Source: Methylocystis sp.
GTDB lineage: Bacteria > Pseudomonadota > Alphaproteobacteria > Rhizobiales > Beijerinckiaceae
Length of the DNA: 9,098 nucleotides
Reading direction: 5' to 3'
NCBI GenBank assembly: GCA_023253795.1
Contig: JALRFG010000069.1
Coordinates: 1 to 9,098, forward strand
Positions within the stretch are counted from its first letter, which is position 1. The number at the start of each line of letters is the position of its first letter. Below the pieces are notes generated by a model, which ran no database searches, had not been told where the DNA came from, and was given only the letters and a program-made list of their open reading frames with translations. This document shows positions 6,637 through 9,098 of the stretch, in pieces. Both the position numbers and the translations under genes were made by a program.

Positions 6637-7353
6637 ATGCAGACAGCTTTTAACATCTCCCTCTCCGCGCAAATGGCTCTGGACAAGCGCCTGACGACAA
6701 TCGCCGAGAATGTCGCCAACGCTTCGACCATTGGCTATCGCGCCACCGGCGTCAGCTTTGAAACGGTGATGTCCAAGACCGCCGACGCCGCCTACGCGTC
6801 GACTGGAACGGATTTCATCTCTCGCGCGCCGGGCGGACTGACGAAGACCGACAATCCGCTGGATATCGCCGTCAATGGCGACGCGTGGTTCGCCATACGT
6901 ACGCCGCAAGGCGTCGCCTACACACGCGACGGCCGCATGAAAATGCTTGAGACCGGCGAGTTGCAGACCATCAATGGTTATCCAATGCTCGACGCCGCCA
7001 ATGCGCCAATTACGCTCGACCCAACGCTTGGGCCGCCGAGAATATTCAATGACGGCATGGTCAGTCAGGGCGATCGTCAGGTTGGCGCCGTTGGCTTATT
7101 CCAGATCGATCCGGGGGCGTCTCTGAAGCGCGGCCCGAACTCCAGCGTCATTCCCTCGCGGCCGGCGACGGCGGTGATCAATTTCGTCAATAATGGCGTG
7201 GCGCAGGGACATCTCGAAAACGCCAACGTCAATCCGCTGAGCGAGATCACTCGACTGATCTTCGCACACCGCTCGTTCGAGCAAACGGCGTCCGCCTACG
7301 ATACGATGGATAACGCCCAGCGCAACGCCGTTCGCACCCTTGGCGGCTCCTGA
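6637..7353 (+). CDS. flgF: Flagellar basal-body rod protein FlgF
   Basis: FlgF is a proximal-rod subunit of the flagellar basal body, exported by the flagellar type III system and assembled in the periplasm between MS ring and distal rod. At 238 aa it is typical. Seen: the N-terminal rod signature MQTAFNISLSAQMALDKRL then IAENVANASTIGYRA (22-36), a mid-part DIAVNGDAWFAIRTPQG (76-92) with YTRDGRM (95-101) as in the FlgE/F/G family, and the C-terminal coiled segment ENANVNPLSEITRLI (194-208) with RSFEQTASAYDTMD (212-225). FlgF is chosen over FlgG because the protein is shorter and begins MQTA..ISLSAQMAL. The ATG at 6637 lacks a clear Shine-Dalgarno, but the conserved N terminus fixes it. It is the first gene of a flagellar run with fliI. 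Confidence 0.94.
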   Translation: MQTAFNISLSAQMALDKRLTTIAENVANASTIGYRATGVSFETVMSKTADAAYASTGTDFISRAPGGLTKTDNPLDIAVNGDAWFAIRTPQGVAYTRDGRMKMLETGELQTINGYPMLDAANAPITLDPTLGPPRIFNDGMVSQGDRQVGAVGLFQIDPGASLKRGPNSSVIPSRPATAVINFVNNGVAQGHLENANVNPLSEITRLIFAHRSFEQTASAYDTMDNAQRNAVRTLGGS

Positions 7354-8701
7354 TCGTCTCGCCGCCGGCGACAGCCTCTCGCGATTAAGTGAGATGGTGG
7401 GACAGTATCTGCATCAAGATGGCGTTGTGCGCATTAGCGGCGTTGTTACCGAAATTTTCTCCACGCATTTGCGCGTCGCTGGTCTGGGGACATTCGTCAG
7501 TCTTGGCGATTGCGTCAGAATTGAAGATGGCGCGCGCGTCTTTATCGGACAGGTCATCCGCATCGATTGCGACGGCGTCGCCGTCAAGCCCGTTGAAAAC
7601 CATGTCGGAATTGGCACTGGCGCGCGAGTTTACCGTCTCGGGCCCTTTGAGATTGCGCCGGATCCCGCATGGAAGGGGCGCGTGCTCAACAGCTTCGCTG
7701 CTCCGGTGGATGACCGGGGCGCGCTGCGCAATGGCCGCTCTTACCGCATTGTCGACGCGTCACCGCCGCGCGCGATGAGTCGCGCCCGCATTCATCGCCC
7801 GGCCCCGACAGGGGTCTGCGTCGTCGATGTCTTTACGCCTCTTTGCCAGGGACAACGCATCGGCGTCTTCGCCGGCTCCGGCGTCGGAAAATCCACCTTG
7901 CTGGCGATGATGAGTCGCTCTGCGGCTTTTGACGCGGTGGTGATTTGTCTAGTCGGCGAACGCGGGCGCGAAGTGCGCGATTTTCTCGATGACGTTTTGG
8001 GCGATCACGCCCAGACAGCAGTCACCGTCGTCGCCACAAGCGATGAAAGTCCGATGATGCGAAGGCTGGCGCCGCTGACGGCGATGTCGATCGCCGAATT
8101 TTTCCGCGATCGCGGTGAGTCTGTTCTGTTAATCATGGACTCCGTTACGCGTTACGCTCACGCTCTGCGCGAAATTGCACTGGCCAGCGGCGAACCGGCG
8201 GTCGCCAATGGCTATACGCCAAGCGTATTCGCCGATCTGCCCTGTTTGCTGGAACGCGCAGGACCGGGGGACGAAGGCGCCGGCGCCATTACCGCAATCT
8301 TTTCCGTTCTTGTCGACGCCGACAACCATAATGATCCCATCGCCGATTGTATTCGCGGCACGCTGGATGGTCATCTCGTGCTTGATCGCGATATCGCCGA
8401 ACAGGGGCGCTATCCGGCGATCAATGTGCTGAAATCAATCTCCCGTCTTGCCGATCGCGTCTGGAGCAATGATCAGCGCTCGCTCGTCGCGCGCTATCGC
8501 GCCATGATCGCACGCTTTGAGGATACCCGCGATTTGCGGCTGCTGGGCGGATATCAGTCCGGCGTTGATCCGGTGCTGGATCGCGCCGTCGAATTGACCC
8601 CGCGCCTTTATTCTCTCCTGAAACAAACGCCACGCGATCCGTCGATCCCCGACGCTTTCGCTAAACTGGGCGCCAATCTGCCTGCCGCTCCCGCGGAATG
8701 A
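7340..8701 (+). CDS. fliI: Flagellum-specific ATP synthase FliI (export ATPase)
   Basis: FliI is the hexameric ATPase of the flagellar type III export apparatus at the cytoplasmic membrane. It is related to F1-beta and unfolds or releases export substrates from chaperones. At 453 aa the length is usual. Seen: an N-terminal beta-barrel (about 28-100), Walker A FAGSGVGKST (177-186, Lys184), GERGREVRDF (206-215) with the catalytic Glu207, Walker B VLLIMDSVTRYA (262-273), and the C-terminal YPAINVLKSISRLADRVW (358-375). DVFTPLCQGQRIGVFAGSG before the P-loop is typical of FliI rather than F1-ATPase. The start is uncertain. TTG 7340 overlaps flgF by 14 bases and keeps the N-terminal helix. ATG 7394 (435 aa) has an AGTGAG immediately before it and would leave a 40-base gap to flgF. 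In either case the gene is co-transcribed with flgF. Confidence 0.95.
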   Translation: MAAPDRLAAGDSLSRLSEMVGQYLHQDGVVRISGVVTEIFSTHLRVAGLGTFVSLGDCVRIEDGARVFIGQVIRIDCDGVAVKPVENHVGIGTGARVYRLGPFEIAPDPAWKGRVLNSFAAPVDDRGALRNGRSYRIVDASPPRAMSRARIHRPAPTGVCVVDVFTPLCQGQRIGVFAGSGVGKSTLLAMMSRSAAFDAVVICLVGERGREVRDFLDDVLGDHAQTAVTVVATSDESPMMRRLAPLTAMSIAEFFRDRGESVLLIMDSVTRYAHALREIALASGEPAVANGYTPSVFADLPCLLERAGPGDEGAGAITAIFSVLVDADNHNDPIADCIRGTLDGHLVLDRDIAEQGRYPAINVLKSISRLADRVWSNDQRSLVARYRAMIARFEDTRDLRLLGGYQSGVDPVLDRAVELTPRLYSLLKQTPRDPSIPDAFAKLGANLPAAPAE

Positions 8702-8780
8702 TCACTTGGCGCGGCAAGGCTCAAGTTCGGCGCAAGGTGAAGCGGTCAAGTCTGTACGTCAGTCCATCTTATGACGGGAT
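8702..8780. other. Short fliI to motE-like intergenic gap with no recognisable signal
   Basis: The 79 bases between the fliI stop and the next start hold no clear hairpin with a T-run and no obvious promoter. An imperfect pairing of CACTTGGCGC (8703-8712) with GCGCAAGGTG (8730-8739) is too weak to call a terminator. The downstream gene is therefore likely read through from fliI. Confidence 0.4.
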
Positions 8781-9098
8781 ATGCGTGTGCAGAAATTTGA
8801 CCCGACACCGCCGTCTATTTTGACTCTGGCGCTGATCGCCTTTGCGTTCACCTTGTCACAGGCGTGTGCGGAAACGACCGCCGGCCCCGCGCCGACAAGT
8901 GGACGCGCCGGAAAAGAACAACAGGAACTTTGCGCCAATATCGCCGCCTCGATCGAATCAGAGCGTCTCGCCAAACAGCAGAAGGTGCTTGGCGACATCG
9001 AAAGCCAGATTAAAACGAAGCTGGCGGCGCTGGAGACAAAGGAGGCCGAAGTCAGCGGCCGCCTTGAGCGGCTGGAGACATTCGAGCGCAAAGTCGAC
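8781..9098 (+). CDS. Secreted coiled-coil protein resembling the MotE family, 5' part (runs off window)
   Basis: An open frame from ATG 8781 continues to the window end (106 codons visible, no stop). It starts with a signal peptide: a hydrophobic core LTLALIAFAFTLSQ (about 14-27) and a likely cleavage after ACA (28-30, before ETT). The Cys at 29 is not in a proper lipobox, so I favour ordinary secretion over a lipoprotein. After a short Pro/Gly/Ala-rich linker comes ELCANIAASIESERLAKQQKVL and a highly charged heptad-like region (about 46-106), predicted coiled coil. This order, signal peptide then a xCxNIA segment then long helix, resembles MotE, the periplasmic chaperone of MotC in rhizobia, and MotE-like proteins near fliI. 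Position after flgF-fliI supports a flagellar role. The C-terminal part, which would confirm it, is missing. Confidence 0.7.
   Translation, partial: MRVQKFDPTPPSILTLALIAFAFTLSQACAETTAGPAPTSGRAGKEQQELCANIAASIESERLAKQQKVLGDIESQIKTKLAALETKEAEVSGRLERLETFERKVD

Noticed and set aside
8703..8739. Possible hairpin after fliI
   Set aside because: The arms are mismatched, the loop is long and there is no T-run, so it is not a credible terminator.

Overview
The window reads as chromosomal DNA of an alphaproteobacterium. The likely order is Hyphomicrobiales (Rhizobiales), possibly near the Beijerinckiaceae/Methylocystaceae. This is inferred from the GC-rich, G/C-ending codons, the flgF-fliI-motE-like flagellar gene order and the close fit of the proteins to alphaproteobacterial family members. 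The genus cannot be fixed from the sequence alone. No RNA gene, insertion sequence, CRISPR array, phage gene or origin is visible.

Region 1 (1-2288, minus strand) is a biotin synthesis operon transcribed leftward in the order bioF, bioD, bioA. Each junction is a 4-base ATGA overlap, so translation is probably coupled. The three enzymes carry out consecutive steps: pimeloyl thioester plus alanine to KAPA, KAPA to DAPA, DAPA to dethiobiotin. bioA is cut by the window edge. Its last visible part runs into a perfect 77-base repeat (period 101 bases) that throws the reading frame off, which is either a real lesion or an assembly artefact at a sequence end.

Region 2 (2421-6557, plus strand) starts 132 bases from bioF and is divergent to it. 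It looks like a four-gene operon: an ICMT/PEMT-like membrane methyltransferase, a two-HMA copper P1B-ATPase (CopA type), a small CopZ-like HMA protein, and a short-chain dehydrogenase very like the SDR domain of HSDL2. Gaps are 39, 19 and 14 bases. CopA and the chaperone form a cytoplasmic copper capture and export pair. The roles of the methyltransferase and the SDR in this setting are unknown. A 7-bp-arm inverted repeat sits just before the first gene.

Region 3 (6637-9098, plus strand) is part of a flagellar cluster: flgF (proximal rod), fliI (export ATPase, overlapping flgF by 14 bases if its TTG start is right) and the beginning of a secreted coiled-coil protein resembling the MotE family. 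A paired TTAA element resembling a CtrA site, but one base too closely spaced, lies between the SDR stop codon and flgF.

Gene-free stretches are all shorter than 300 bases (2289-2420, 6558-6636, 8702-8780), and I see no convincing hairpin-plus-T-run terminator in any of them. The window is mostly conventional. The points that deserve follow-up are the bioA repeat, the unexplained partners in the copper operon and the two candidate regulatory elements.
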